Below are positions 36,601 through 44,808 of a DNA stretch of 64,000 bases, piece after piece. A program made the translations under genes and the position numbers. The notes below the pieces were generated by a model, which saw only the letters and a program-made list of their open reading frames with translations, was not told the origin of the DNA and did not search any database. This DNA comes from GCA-2746605 sp963704835 (GTDB lineage: Bacteria > Bacteroidota > Ignavibacteria > Ignavibacteriales > Melioribacteraceae). Location: assembly GCA_963704835.1 (NCBI GenBank), contig CAVPHW010000006.1, positions 1-64,000 on the forward strand. The letters are read 5' to 3'. Each line of letters begins with the position of its first letter. The first letter of the stretch is position 1.

Positions 36601-37007
36601 CTAATTTTAATTGAATAATTTACATCAGCTTTTAACACAGAATTCGGAATTCGAAATTGGTTATATCTAATTACTGAATGGTCATCAGAATCAAAAATTA
36701 CTTCAGTTTTTTGATCAATAATTTTTTGAATTACTACATTATAACCGCTTGCATTTTTTGATTTAGTCCAAATAAATAAGGGTGTAAGATCGTTGGTTAT
36801 AAATTCATTATCGGTACTTGGATAATACAATTTTGGTACATCTATAGAGTTTGAGTCTGAAGCTTCAACTATAGTTATAAAGTTTACTTCTGATCGAGTA
36901 TAACTAAAAAAGTAGGAAGGAATACAGAAGAACATCACCGAGCAACAAATCAGTAAATACTTTGGGAAACATTTTGAAAGATTATTTAAATAATCAAATT
37001 TAATCAA
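33681..37007 (-). CDS. Usher-like outer-membrane assembly protein (chaperone-usher type)
   Basis: 1108 aa, larger than classical ushers (about 800-850). After an N-terminal hydrophobic segment (residues about 17-35) there are two fibronectin-III/Ig-like domains (about 50-155 and 185-280). A domain like the usher N-region follows (about 290-430, DVVYLPFLEFLSLIQVQNVF), then a long beta-barrel region. An inserted plug-like domain (WKIEVYHNNTLVDIVQADEK then GNYQFYLPFSYGTTQVELRQ and LERKMYQIPNAQLPTDQWDY) matches the segment of alternate-type ushers that follows the pattern (V-E-V-Y-x-N-G-x-L-V...Y-x-F-x-x-x-P-x-x-Y-G). The C-terminus has a carboxypeptidase-regulatory-like domain (YAKYDLKLVDKK, and LPISGLTIYLKK). 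Its start overlaps the chaperone stop by ATGA. It would secrete and assemble the DUF4402-type subunits. Confidence 0.72.
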   Translation of the reverse strand: MIKFDYLNNLSKCFPKYLLICCSVMFFCIPSYFFSYTRSEVNFITIVEASDSNSIDVPKLYYPSTDNEFITNDLTPLFIWTKSKNASGYNVVIQKIIDQKTEVIFDSDDHSVIRYNQFRIPNSVLKADVNYSIKIRAISSLGNSNYSKQSFFTIKENELFNRVKVKTVRNVEQKLPPVIISKNNLIIKTEKNKDQNYSLSWNKNSELNEFQLIIEGINASKIFGDEYFSIVDTIISDTVYNINPNNLKGYNNYRWKLRNKSFEEWGEYTEYYYFSIVKDESIKLEDSSVDELILRFKYSSIIDEMLVAKYKSDVVYLPFLEFLSLIQVQNVFDSEDKVITVTSLYESENQNSVNLTDEEISVNGVSNQITKNDFIVGDIDYFLKKDIIEKVIGATIDINLRDMSLKFSSKKELPMVERLINEKKVSNLKASYIDNEFPLVFDRSRNDFAPGFFDYALTGNFVKEEQPYYFFNMGLGSELFGGDAQVFSQYSIFQNKLLFNQTDYRWRYAFLNNRKISSVSLGNNSAQGLQSYEFRGVSVSNEPLESRRYFGKRVLEEATNPFWKIEVYHNNTLVDIVQADEKGNYQFYLPFSYGTTQVELRQYGLNGETKLERKMYQIPNAQLPTDQWDYSINFGQLISVDENLVQTSAAYGVNDWLTAEIGTDVFTNDFNNSSLYAKTRVRYLEGYNTNLTIAPNAFYEFELNSVFSDLANFNVATKIFEENSKLNPTKIKSEIDGNLFLPFTINDNLLSMLVSGQRLEFENFKRYDLSLRAFYNYKNFSPSIEYDYYSIVSQNSFSNSFLHFRLNYSFYIPSSIIGGNILDSRLIYNMNSNKAESFNIILATTILEDYRIQISHNINFSNSFSDTQLRIVFDLPFLRSNTNISKSVFSQSILGSINYNRIMDEWDFHNRGMVGKSAAAVRFFLDQNDNRIFDKNEPEINNMDVSINSIGTKRINNNGSLTITDLEPYAKYDLKLVDKKSKNPIWFPSIQKFSFISDPNHFKEISIPFYEAAVVTGIVFKEIENQRLPISGLTIYLKKVNSEEPITVKTMSDGSFYKYGIEPGAYEIFIDETQLERIKLKSFPEKIETKVYSINSENNNDDFEFVLK

Positions 37008-37831
37008 GGTATAGTAAACTCAAAACTATTTACAATTTCTGCAGGAGGAACCAGAGTACTTTCTGGGATATCTTCTTTTTCATTAAACTTTATTAATAAT
37101 TCAGCTTTATAATCTCCCGACCCAAAATCTTCTATTGATAAAGAATAATTCCTAATAATTCCATAGTAAATACTAAGGTAATCTTTTTCTTCTTTGATGA
37201 CTTCACCAGCTTGATTCATCACCTTTAAATTGAAATCACCAAAATAAGGTGAATTCCCTTTTTGCTCTATATTATATAAAAGCTGGTAAACTCCTGCTGT
37301 ATCTTGCATTAGGGATACATTATTTATAGAAACATCCGTAAAAACAGAATCGGTTCTATAAATTGCAGTTGTTACTTGATTTAACACAAATTTTAATTTT
37401 GCAGAAACTCCAGAACCAGAATTACTTACACTATCAGTTTTAAGTGGAGTTGATGAAGTTACTATTCTTGTCCAATAAGTTCCCTTTGGGATTTCTTTCG
37501 GTGGTTTTACCATCAACCTAATTGTTTGACGTTCTTTTGAGTTCAATACAAATTTTTTAGGAAATGCACTTATCCAATTATTTAGCGAGGAATATTCTTC
37601 AGATGGATTTTCCATGTATTGCATTGTCCTGTTCCCTAATGAATCAGAAATAGGAAAGCCAAATACAAACGATATTGATATTTCGTAAGGGTCAAGAGAT
37701 TCATTTTGAACGATCATACTGCCAAACTTATTCGAATAATCTGTGTAGACAACATACGGCGAAATAATTACTTGCGACAATACAGTTGTGGTTAAAATAA
37801 AAAACACAAAAAGTAGGAAATTTTTCTTCAT
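37004..37831 (-). CDS. PapD-like periplasmic chaperone
   Basis: 275 aa with a signal peptide (KKNFLLFVFFILTTTVLSQ). Two Ig-like domains follow. The first (about 20-140) has the chaperone-type opening VIISPYVVYTDYSNKFGSMIVQNESLDPYE and, near 95-125, a KFVLNSKERQTIRLMVKPPK strand with the exposed GTYWTRIVTSSTPL segment that follows it, as in PapD/FimC G1. The second spans about 140-265. Sequence identity to classical chaperones is low; the fold is inferred from strand pattern and context. It lies between a subunit gene (ATGA overlap upstream) and the usher (ATGA overlap downstream). It would hold subunits in the periplasm until the usher takes them. Confidence 0.72.
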   Translation of the reverse strand: MKKNFLLFVFFILTTTVLSQVIISPYVVYTDYSNKFGSMIVQNESLDPYEISISFVFGFPISDSLGNRTMQYMENPSEEYSSLNNWISAFPKKFVLNSKERQTIRLMVKPPKEIPKGTYWTRIVTSSTPLKTDSVSNSGSGVSAKLKFVLNQVTTAIYRTDSVFTDVSINNVSLMQDTAGVYQLLYNIEQKGNSPYFGDFNLKVMNQAGEVIKEEKDYLSIYYGIIRNYSLSIEDFGSGDYKAELLIKFNEKEDIPESTLVPPAEIVNSFEFTIP

Positions 37832-38292
37832 AAAAACTCGATTGTTAATGATATTGTTCCATTATAATTTCCGGGCGATAATCCCGAATTTGTTGTTATT
37901 TTTCCGCCCAACCAAAGATAAACCGGGAAATAAAAAAATGCTCCTCTTATTTCTAACGGAGATTTAGGATTAAAAACATTTCTTCCGGTTTCTCTGCCAT
38001 AAAAAGCCCATGCAGCACTGCTGCTAGAAAAATCAATTGGTAACTTGTCTTTTCCATTTAGTAGATTATTTGGTAATTTGAAAGAAACAAGCAAATCTGA
38101 ACGAAAGAATTTTGTATGGTAAAAATAAAATTGAGCGGCTCGTACATCTGTATGTAAAACATCTTCAGAATATCCAATAAAAACATCCCCAAAAGATAAA
38201 TCATTATTCTTATACGTAATTATTGATTGAGAATAAACTTCAATAAAACAGAATAAAAGCAGAATTATTTGGGCTAAATATTTTGGTTTCAT
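37828..38292 (-). CDS. DUF4402-like fibre subunit lacking the donor-strand segment (candidate tip)
   Basis: 154 aa from the ATG at 38292; a longer frame would need a TTG start. A signal peptide (LAQIILLLFCFIEVYSQ) is followed by only about 8-9 residues before the core motif NNDLSFGDVF, whereas the three sister subunits have about 25 residues there. Further DUF4402-type features: a VYLWLGGKIT strand and a final amphipathic strand (GTISLTIEFL). Missing N-terminal extension is what is expected of a tip subunit in donor-strand-exchange fibres. The gene overlaps the chaperone by ATGA. The family assignment is by analogy with the sister genes. Confidence 0.65.
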   Translation of the reverse strand: MKPKYLAQIILLLFCFIEVYSQSIITYKNNDLSFGDVFIGYSEDVLHTDVRAAQFYFYHTKFFRSDLLVSFKLPNNLLNGKDKLPIDFSSSSAAWAFYGRETGRNVFNPKSPLEIRGAFFYFPVYLWLGGKITTNSGLSPGNYNGTISLTIEFL

Positions 38293-38439
38293 ATCTAATA
38301 AATTTACAATTTTCAAGTTAGATAAATTCTATTTTATATACAATTAGAAGTAAATAAAGACTAAAAACAATCAAAAAAAAGTAAGGTTATTTTGTAGATT
38401 TAGTGAATATTTGGTCGATGGGAAATTTAAGAAGTGTAT

Positions 38440-38895
38440 TTAATAAACAACGGTAATTGCGAGACTTTCGGATGGAATTTTATTTGAAATAAATGGTGTA
38501 AATTCAAAAAGTAAATTTTGCTTTGAAGTCGTTTTTTTTTCCATACTATTAGAGTTACAGTTTAGATTTATATTATCTCCAGAATATTCATCTTTTAGCT
38601 GAACAATTGGAAGTAATACTTTTTTTACTCCCTTTCCTTGTAAACTAGATTTATCTTCAGAAAATAGGTTATTGTAATTTATTAATACATTTCTTTGATA
38701 GCTAACTGTATTATCAGCCGATTTTATTTCTCCTTTGTCAGATTCTTGAGGTTCTGATTCAATAAATTGAATGGCAGCTGAAGCACTTTTTATTAATTTA
38801 ATGTGGATATTTACTGAAGCTGTTTGCCTTGTCTGCCCAGATACATGCAAGGAAAAAAGAATTGAAAAGAGTAAGATTGTTTTACAAAAGTTCAT
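38440..38895 (-). CDS. Secreted protein of the fibre cluster, divergent subunit
   Basis: 151 aa with a signal peptide (KTILLFSILFSLHVSGQ) and an alternating-hydrophobic segment (TASVNIHIKLIK) at the mature N-terminus, as expected of a donor strand. The rest is low in recognised motifs. The C-terminus SLAITVVY ends in a Tyr like the other subunits (TITVEY, SITVAY). It lacks the DUF4402 core G-G-D-L-D-x-G-D. It may be a minor or divergent subunit. Part of the same minus-strand cluster, between two DUF4402-type genes. Confidence 0.6.
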   Translation of the reverse strand: MNFCKTILLFSILFSLHVSGQTRQTASVNIHIKLIKSASAAIQFIESEPQESDKGEIKSADNTVSYQRNVLINYNNLFSEDKSSLQGKGVKKVLLPIVQLKDEYSGDNINLNCNSNSMEKKTTSKQNLLFEFTPFISNKIPSESLAITVVY

Positions 38896-38970
38896 CTAAA
38901 ATCGCTTAATTATGATATTATTACAAAACTATCGAAAATTAAAACAACTTAGTTTATTCTATATCACATC

Positions 38971-39465
38971 TTAATAAGTTACAGAAAGTATAAATAGTCC
39001 TTCATAATTCCCAACTACTTGATTTGGTGGAATAGTAATTGAGCCTCCGACCAAAAGAACTACTTCCCCAACTAATCCTTTTTTAGATAATTCAATATTA
39101 TTTCCATCTAATACTTCTTTAGAATTTTTTGTATTTACGATAGGAATAAAATTCAACTTACCCAATTTAGCCTTGTTAATAGATGCCCATTGGTAGTTTG
39201 TTAATTCGACTGAGTTAAATCTTACCGTTACTAAACGCTTTGGCTGACCAACAATAGTGAATTCTTTTCCATCTTTAGGGAGGATTTTTTCGGTAAAGGT
39301 TGAATTGCTTACAAATATATCTCCAAAATCTAAGTCTCCACCACTAGCTTTTATAGAAAGTGGAACAACTAGATTGACTGAAGCCTCACCACTAATATAA
39401 CTGGACTGCTGCGCTAAAAGTTGAGAAGAGCAAATTGCGATCAAAATTATTATCAGTTTTATCAT
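38971..39465 (-). CDS. DUF4402-type fibre subunit
   Basis: 164 aa. A signal peptide (KLIIILIAICSSQLLAQQ) is followed by the alternating-hydrophobic strand YISGEASVNLVVPLSIKA, then the core GGDLDFGDIFVSN, a GKEFTIVGQPKRLVTVRFN strand pair, LNFIPIV, a VVLLVGGSITIPPNQVVGNY segment and the closing GLFILSVTY with terminal Tyr. This is the DUF4402 layout (Ig-like beta-sandwich pilin). Would be exported by the usher and polymerised. Confidence 0.78.
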   Translation of the reverse strand: MIKLIIILIAICSSQLLAQQSSYISGEASVNLVVPLSIKASGGDLDFGDIFVSNSTFTEKILPKDGKEFTIVGQPKRLVTVRFNSVELTNYQWASINKAKLGKLNFIPIVNTKNSKEVLDGNNIELSKKGLVGEVVLLVGGSITIPPNQVVGNYEGLFILSVTY

Positions 39466-39706
39466 ACGTTAAAGATAATAATAGAACTGAATTTTTTAAA
39501 GAGGTAAAAAAAATGGCGTTAGATTTCAATTTTCTTATTATCTAACGCCACTGAGGACCCATGAGGAATTTCTTTACGAAAATTCTATTTAATTATCGGC
39601 ATTGAATAAATAAAGTTTAATCTTCCCCTTCATTTTTCAATATCACAATAAAGTATTTTAATTCATCAAAAAATCTAAATTGAAATGTAAATAACATATT
39701 CGCCTT

Positions 39707-40225
39707 TTAATATTCTACTGTTATTGTAAAAGTACCTTGGTAATCACCATATGGTTGATTACGATTTACTACCAACCTTCCACCTAACCATAAATATAGT
39801 TTACCGCTCGGTGAATCATTACTTAGTCTGTAAGTTCGTCCACTTCTAACAACCCTTGAGCCAACATAATTTATGTTTCCGAATGTATGGCGAACTGTGG
39901 GAGTAAATCTTATAGTCCCATTAGTTCCACCATTATTGCTAACCCAATCATTATTATCTAAATCAATATTATTAGGAAAAGTTACAGAAACCAAGTTCCG
40001 TCTGTAACCTGTAACTTCAAACTCAACTCCCAAATCGGGCGTACGAGTTAATGTTTGTCTATTTCCTGTATAGATAATATCTCCATAATCTAAATCCCCA
40101 CCTACTTTATTTATGGATAAACCATTACTTAGAGAAATAGAAATTTGAGAATTTACAGTAAAACTTGATTGAGCAAACAACTCAATGGTCGAAATCAGTA
40201 TTAAAAGAACAATTGTTTTTTTCAT
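39707..40225 (-). CDS. DUF4402-type fibre subunit
   Basis: 172 aa. A signal peptide (KKTIVLLILISTIELFAQ) leads into SFTVNSQISISLSNGLSINK (candidate donor strand), GGDLDYGDIIYTG, GVEFEVTGYRRNLVSVTFP, TIRFTPTV, KLYLWLGGRLVVNRNQPYGD and the final GTFTITVEY. Strong layout match to its sisters at 38971 and 40276. No good ribosome-binding site is seen before its ATG, a pattern common in Bacteroidota. Confidence 0.8.
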   Translation of the reverse strand: MKKTIVLLILISTIELFAQSSFTVNSQISISLSNGLSINKVGGDLDYGDIIYTGNRQTLTRTPDLGVEFEVTGYRRNLVSVTFPNNIDLDNNDWVSNNGGTNGTIRFTPTVRHTFGNINYVGSRVVRSGRTYRLSNDSPSGKLYLWLGGRLVVNRNQPYGDYQGTFTITVEY

Positions 40226-40275
40226 CAGAATTAGTCTAATTTTTTGGGGATAAAAATTATCCCCGAAAATGAATT

Positions 40276-40818
40276 TTAGTATGCAACTGTAATTGAAAAT
40301 GTACCTGCATATTCACCTCCAGCTTGATCTGCTGCAATATCTATTGATCCACCTACCCACAAGTATAATTTACCTACACCAGCATCGTTAACCAATGGTT
40401 TAGCTGAAGTAATTCCACTAGGCATTGCATTTGCAGCTCCAGAAAAAGCATTGGTAGAACCAGTCTCAAAAACATCTGGCGTAAATTTTAAATCATCTAA
40501 CGTTCCATTTGCATTTGAAGTTTGCCAAACACTATTATCAAAAGTTAAATCACCATAAGTCAGATATACATTTTTATTTGGAGCTCCAGTAATTAAAAAT
40601 TGTGCTCCACTAGCAGGAGCTATTGATGGGTTTGTTGCAACACCCGTTAGAACTACTTCATTAAAATCTAATGATCCGCCTACATTACTAATTGTAAGAC
40701 CCTTTTTAAGTGATACTTTTACCGCAGCACTTGAAGTTGCGCTTAATTGTGCAAAAATTGAACTAGTAGAAAAAAATAAAATAGTAAGAAAAAATAAAAG
40801 ATTTTTTTTAGTGTACAT
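40276..40818 (-). CDS. DUF4402-type fibre subunit, first gene of the cluster
   Basis: 180 aa from the ATG at 40818, which has AAGGGGAG about 10 bases upstream. A longer frame to 40869 adds an unlikely leader. A signal peptide (LLFFLTILFFSTSSIFAQ) is followed by SATSSAAVKVSLKKGLTISN (candidate donor strand), GGSLDFNEVVLTG, GAQFLITGAPNKNVYLTYG, LKFTPDV, GKLYLWVGGSIDIAADQAGG and the closing GTFSITVAY. As the first gene with the best ribosome-binding site it is probably the most abundant (main shaft) subunit. A CRP-like palindrome lies upstream. Confidence 0.82.
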   Translation of the reverse strand: MYTKKNLLFFLTILFFSTSSIFAQLSATSSAAVKVSLKKGLTISNVGGSLDFNEVVLTGVATNPSIAPASGAQFLITGAPNKNVYLTYGDLTFDNSVWQTSNANGTLDDLKFTPDVFETGSTNAFSGAANAMPSGITSAKPLVNDAGVGKLYLWVGGSIDIAADQAGGEYAGTFSITVAY

Positions 40819-40880
40819 TTTGTTTACTCCCCTTATGTTGTTTTTTGTTTGGATATTATTTTTGAGCATTTACTCAAAGT

Positions 40881-40896
40881 GTGTGCCAGATCACAA
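40881..40896 (-). promoter_or_regulatory. CRP/FNR-like site upstream of the fibre cluster
   Basis: On the minus strand TGTGATCTGGCACACA matches the TGTGA-N6-TCACA pattern of CRP/FNR-family operators with one or two mismatches. It lies about 65 bp before the first subunit start codon. Presence of a second such site at 29107-29128 suggests a shared regulator. Confidence 0.4.
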
Positions 40897-41082
40897 AAGA
40901 TAGAAAAAATGGCTTAATTTGAAATTTGAGAATGTAATACGTGTAAGTCTTGTTTCAATTTATGTTAGAATTTTACGATGTGTATTTTAATGGTACATTT
41001 GAATTGAGTAAACAATCTTATTTTATAAAACCCCTTTTTTTAATTGATTCTTAATAAAACTTAGTATATTTTTTCTTTACTT

Positions 41083-42510
41083 ATGGAAAGTGAAATTACA
41101 TTTTTACTTAACGATCAAGAAATAACTACTACAATAAATCCATCCTTTGTATTATTAGACTATATAAGAAAATCACAAAAATTAACCGGTACGAAAGAAG
41201 TTTGCAAAGAAGGTGATTGCGGAGCATGCGCAGTTTTACTTGGAGAAGTAACTGATACTGGAGTAAAATATAAAGTAATTAACTCTTGTTTATACCCAAT
41301 TCATAAGATTAATAAAAAACATGTTGTAACTATTGAAGGATTGAGGAATAGTGAATTAAATCTAATTCAGAAAAAGTTCCTAAATGAAGGCGCTTCTCAA
41401 TGTGGATTTTGTACACCTGGGTTTATTATATCTTTGACTGAATATTTATTTAATACTGAAAAACCAAATTATGATGAAGCTATAAATGCCATTGCTGGAA
41501 ATATTTGTAGATGTACGGGTTATAATTCAATAAAGAAAGTTATTTCTAATATTGTACTTGAATTATCAGTAGATAATTCTTTTAATATCAACAAGTTATC
41601 TAATTTAGTTAAACTTAGTATTATCCCAGAATATTTTAACAGTATTGAAAAGAAACTAAAAATTTTAATTAGTACATCCCCCAAAAAAACAAATACTACT
41701 TCAAATAAATCAATTTTTATTTCTGGTGGGACTGATTTATTTGTTCAAAAACCTGAATTATTACTAGAATCAGATGTAAGTTATGGTGAATTTGACAAGC
41801 ATGAAAAAATTAAATTAGATGGCGATAAGATAAAAGTCCCATCCAATTTATCAATTGAGGAGTTAAAGGTATTCCTCAATAATAACAACTTAGATTTGGA
41901 TCTATCTAAACTTTTTAAGTTGTTTGCTTCAAAGCCAATTAGAAATAGTGCCACAATTGCTGGAAATATAATTAATGCTTCTCCAATTGCTGATTTTACA
42001 ATTGCTCTTTTAGCTTTGGGTGCAGAAATAGAACTAAATTCAGTTAATAAGCAAACCAGAATAATGAAGTTGGCAGAACTTTATCTTGGTTATAAAAAGT
42101 TGAATAAGCTACCTGAAGAAATAATTTTAACTATTTACATCCCAATTCCAAAAAGTAAATCTTATTTTAATTTTGAAAAAGTTTCGAAGCGAACACATTT
42201 GGATATTGCAAGTGTAAATACTGCCATGCTCCTGGAAGTAAATGACAATAAAATAGCTGGTGCACGAATTTCTGCAGGTGGCGTTTCTCCTATTCCACTA
42301 TTTTTATCAAAGACATCAGATTTTCTTATTGGTAAAAATATTTCCATTGAGTTAGTTTTAGATGCTGTTAAAATAGCAAAAAGTGAAATTTCCCCAATCA
42401 GTGATATAAGAGGAAGCTTGGAGTATAAAGAATTGCTTCTTTCACAACTTATTAAAGTACATTTTATTACCCTTTTTCCACAAATTATAACATCAGAGGT
42501 ACTCGTGTGA
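41083..42510 (+). CDS. xdhA: Xanthine dehydrogenase, FeS/FAD subunit
   Basis: 475 aa. N-terminal plant-type 2Fe-2S site (CKEGDCGACAVLL plus a later Cys) and the helical second 2Fe-2S site (GASQCGFCTPGFI and GNICRCTGY) at about 40-150. The FAD-binding domain follows, with FISGGTDLFVQKP at about 210 and FASKPIRNSATIAGNIINAS at about 285, and a CO-dehydrogenase-flavoprotein C-terminal domain (ARISAGGVSPIPLFL). It passes electrons from the molybdopterin subunit to NAD+. Its stop overlaps the GTG start of xdhB. First gene of the purine-degradation cluster. Confidence 0.92.
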   Translation: MESEITFLLNDQEITTTINPSFVLLDYIRKSQKLTGTKEVCKEGDCGACAVLLGEVTDTGVKYKVINSCLYPIHKINKKHVVTIEGLRNSELNLIQKKFLNEGASQCGFCTPGFIISLTEYLFNTEKPNYDEAINAIAGNICRCTGYNSIKKVISNIVLELSVDNSFNINKLSNLVKLSIIPEYFNSIEKKLKILISTSPKKTNTTSNKSIFISGGTDLFVQKPELLLESDVSYGEFDKHEKIKLDGDKIKVPSNLSIEELKVFLNNNNLDLDLSKLFKLFASKPIRNSATIAGNIINASPIADFTIALLALGAEIELNSVNKQTRIMKLAELYLGYKKLNKLPEEIILTIYIPIPKSKSYFNFEKVSKRTHLDIASVNTAMLLEVNDNKIAGARISAGGVSPIPLFLSKTSDFLIGKNISIELVLDAVKIAKSEISPISDIRGSLEYKELLLSQLIKVHFITLFPQIITSEVLV

Positions 42511-44754
42511 ATTCTGATGTATTAAAACATATTAAAGGTGAATCTCTTTTTATTGATGATTTCTCCCCCTGACGGAACCTTATTTGCAATAGTTTGTGCA
42601 TCAAACAATGCCCATGCTGAAATTGTAAATATTAATCTGGAGCATGCTTTAGAAGTTCCCGGAGTTGTTAAAATATTACTTTCATCAGATATTCCCGGAG
42701 AAAACCAAATTGGTGGAATAATTCAAGATGAAACATTGCTTGCAGATGGTATCGTTCATTTTATAGGAGAGCCAATTGCGTTAGTAATAGCCAGTTCTGT
42801 AGAATCTGCGAGAAAAGCTTCCAAATTGATTGAGATTAAGTATAACCAGTTAGAAATAATAACAGAACCTAGAGAAGCATTTGTAAAAAACTCTTTAATA
42901 ATGCCGCCAAAGACATTTGAAAGCGGACATGTTGAATCAGCTTGGAGTAAGTGCAAAACTATTATAGAAGGCACTGTTGAGTCCGGTGGCCAAGAACATC
43001 TTTACTTGGAGACTCAGGGTGCAATTGCCATTCCAATTGAAGGTGATGGGTTTAAGATTATTTCTTCTACCCAAAGCCCAACTGCAGTTCAAAGAACATG
43101 CTCCAAAGTATTAAATCTACCAATGAATAAAATCGAAGTCGATGTTTTGAGATTAGGCGGAGCATTTGGCGGAAAAGAAGATCAAGCAACACATTGGGCA
43201 GTATTTGCATCACTCGGAGCATACTTGACTAAGAAACCAGTCAAACTTATTCTATCTCGTTCGGAAGATTTGTATATGACTGGCAAACGGCATCCTTATT
43301 CCTCAGATTATAAAATTGGATTCGATGTAAATAATAAAATCCTTGCCTATGAAGTAACCTACTACCAAAATGCAGGGGCTGTAGCAGATTTATCACCCGC
43401 TATTCTCGAGCGAACTTTATTCCATGCAACCAATGCATATTATATCCCAAATGTTAAAGCCACTGCCATAAGTTGTAAAACTAACCTACCTCCAAATACT
43501 GCTTTTCGTGGTTTTGGTGGACCACAAGGTAAATTCGTAATTGAAGCTGCCATTCACAAAGCTGCTGTTCATTTGAATGTTGATGCTTGTGTGTTGCAAA
43601 AAGAAAATTTAATAGATGACGGTCAGCATTTCTATTATGGACAAAAGGTTGAGAACGGACAGGCAAGAAATTCTTGGAATAAGGCAGAAGTTAAATTTGA
43701 TTTTGAAAATTTGAAAAATGAAGTTGAGAGTTTTAATAAATCCAATTCATTCTATAAAAAAGGCATTTCTGCAATGCCAATTTGTTTTGGAATCTCTTTT
43801 ACAAGCTCTTTTCTTAATCAGGCAAGCGCACTAGTCCATATTTATAATGATGGAAGTATTGGTGTAAGTACTGCGGCTGTTGAAATGGGTCAAGGAGTTA
43901 ATGAAAAGATTAAAAAAGCTGTTGCAAATGTTTTTTCAGTTGACCTAGATAAGATTAAAATTGAAACTACAAATACAACCAGAATTGCCAATACATCTGC
44001 AACTGCCGCAAGCAGTGGTGCTGATTTAAACGGAAATGCTGCGATAGTAGCTTCAAATAACATTCTAGTGAGACTTATTGAACATGCAGCTAAATTATTG
44101 GATAAGAATGAACCAACCCAAATAGAGATTAAGAATTCAGCCGTTTTTTGCGATAATAAAAAAACAGAGTTGACTTGGGAAAAATTGATTAAAGATGCTT
44201 ATATGAATCGAATTAATTTATCTTCTCATGCGTTTTATTCTACCCCAGAAATTTATTTTGATAGAACAATAAACAAAGGGAATCCATTTGCGTATCATGT
44301 TTATGGAACTGCTTTTACATGTACAACCGTTGATTGCGTTAGAGGAACATACCAAATTGATTATGTGAAAATTGTTCATGACTTTGGTAAAAGTATTGAT
44401 TACAAAATTGACTTGGGACAAACTGAAGGTGGACTTGTTCAGGGTATTGGTTGGGTTACTTTAGAAGAGGTAAAATATTCTGAAGAAGGCAGGTTGCTTT
44501 CTAATTCTCTTTCTACTTATAAAATTCCAGATATCTATTCTGTACCAAAAATTATTGAAGTTGATTTTTTGGAAGAATCCGAAAATAGATTTGGTCCGCT
44601 AAAATCAAAAGCGATTGGCGAACCACCTTTGATGTATGGAATTGGCACTTACTTTGCGATTTCAAATGCTGTAAGAGCATTTAATAATAAAACTATGCTT
44701 AAATATTCAGCTCCAATTACACCGGAAAAAGTTTTAATGGGGTTGTATAGTTGA
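42507..44754 (+). CDS. xdhB: Xanthine dehydrogenase, molybdopterin subunit, one frameshift
   Basis: The natural start is GTG 42507, overlapping the xdhA stop: HIKGESLFIDDFSP continues, after a break in a C5 run at 42565-42569, as PPDGTLFAIVCASNNAHAEI. The rest (738 codons) is intact. Family motifs are LGGAFGGKEDQATHWAVFAS, TAFRGFGGPQGKFVIEA, EMGQGVNEKI, ATAASSGADLNG and the C-terminal KAIGEPPLMYG, where the Glu is the catalytic base. It oxidises hypoxanthine/xanthine to urate. An enzyme needs XdhC for sulfuration of the Mo centre; that gene is next. A short alternative start at GTG 42538 gives only the second frame. Confidence 0.9.
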
Positions 44755-44808
44755 GTTTTCATAAAGACCTTTTTATAATTTAACATTTTCACAATCGAGA
44801 ATATTCCT

